Shown piece after piece: positions 63,301 through 64,000 of a stretch of DNA of 64,000 nt. The DNA lies in contig SZWC01009477.1 of assembly GCA_023375785.1 (NCBI GenBank), forward strand, positions 1-64,000. The letters are read 5' to 3'. Every line of letters starts with the position of its first letter. Position 1 is the first letter of the stretch. The notes below the pieces were generated by a model. The model had not been told where the DNA came from, made no database searches, and saw only the letters and a list, made by a program, of their open reading frames with translations. This DNA is from Penium margaritaceum. Taxonomy: Eukaryota > Streptophyta > Zygnematophyceae > Desmidiales > Peniaceae. Position numbers and translations under genes: made by a program.

Positions 63301-64000
63301 CTTCAGTTGTCTTGGCCTTGCTCCAGTTGTCTTGGCCTTGCTCCATTTGTCTTGAGCCTGCTCCAGTTATTTTGGGCTTGCTCCAGTTGGCTTGGCCTTG
63401 CTCAAGTTGTCTTGGCCCTGCAGCTGTTGTCTCCGACATGCTCCAATTTTCTTGGACTTGCTCCAGTTGTCTTGGACTTGCTCCAGTATACCTGGTCTTT
63501 CTCCAGTTGTTTTGGCCTTGCTCCAGTTGTGTTAGGCTTGCTCCAGTTGTCTTGGGCTTTCTCCAGTTGTGTTGGCCTTACTCTAGTTGTCTTGGAATTG
63601 CTTCATTTGACTTTGCCTTGCTCCACTTTACTTGGGCTTGCACCAGTTGTCTTGGGCTTGCTCCAGGTTTCTTGGCCTAGCTCCAGTTGTCTTCGGCTTG
63701 CTCCTGTTGTCTTGGGCTTATCGCAGTTGACTTAGGCTTGCTCCAGTTGTCTTGGTCTTGCTCCAGTTGTCTTGGCCCTGCCTCAGTATTCTTGGACTTG
63801 CTCCATCTGCATTGGCCTTGCCCTAGTTGTCTTGGCCTTGCTCTAGTTGTCTTGGCCTTGCTTCAGTTGTCTTGGGCTTGGTCCAGTTGTCTTGGGCTTG
63901 GTCCAGTTGTATTGGGCTTGCTCCACTTGGCTTGGCCTTAATCTAGATGTCTTGTCCCTGCTTCAAGTTTCTTCAACATGGTTCAGTTATCTTGGGCTTG
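60357..64000. repeat. 20-bp satellite array, block V (inverted)
   Basis: About 180 units of the 20-bp satellite in reversed orientation, reading TCCAGTTGTCTTGGGCTTGC on the + strand to the end of the window, where it is cut by the window edge. The open frames with the SWACSSCLGL period are now on the + strand, mirroring the minus-strand frames of the other blocks and confirming that they come from repeat structure, not coding. Confidence 0.95.

Overview
The window starts at a chromosome end. The first ~124 bases are a perfect (CCCTAAA)n tract, which is the C-rich strand of the TTTAGGG telomere repeat typical of land plants and many green algae. The rest is a subtelomere built almost wholly of short-period tandem satellites and broken Ty1/copia retrotransposon pieces. 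The telomere motif and the plant-like copia domains suggest a plant or other streptophyte/green-lineage genome; the species cannot be named from this sequence. No intact cellular gene, tRNA, rRNA or CRISPR array was seen.

Layout: telomere (1-124); 21-bp satellite (125-3,192); 10-bp satellite reading GTAAGTGCGT on the + strand (3,193-10,236); a 12-bp palindrome (10,237-10,248) where the array reverses strand; the same 10-bp satellite inverted (10,249-16,559); a short 20-bp satellite stretch (16,560-16,727); a ~1.4-kb low-copy segment with decayed coding signal (16,728-18,114); 20-bp satellite (18,115-28,857); 10-bp satellite again (28,858-33,148), interrupted by a ~456-bp element with 13-bp terminal inverted repeats (31,971-32,426); a tandem array of truncated copia gag-protease-integrase units (33,150-38,561); 20-bp satellite (38,562-49,054); an AT-rich island with a ~16-bp repeat (49,055-51,012); 20-bp satellite (51,013-56,556); the 3' end of a copia element with RNase H tail, polypurine tract and LTR (56,557-57,802); 20-bp satellite (57,803-60,331); a second strand switch (60,332-60,356); and inverted 20-bp satellite to the window end.

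The pieces do not form a pathway. They look like material rearranged by unequal exchange and inversion. The most notable structure is the copia array. Two successive junctions fuse the integrase catalytic-Glu motif NGVAER to a Gly/Ala-rich gag start at the same base, giving a 2,489-bp repeat unit without LTRs, reverse transcriptase or RNase H. Most satellite variants in the 10- and 21-bp arrays are CpG-to-TpG/CpA changes, which fits long-term cytosine methylation. The long open frames across the satellites follow from the repeat period and composition and are not annotated as genes.
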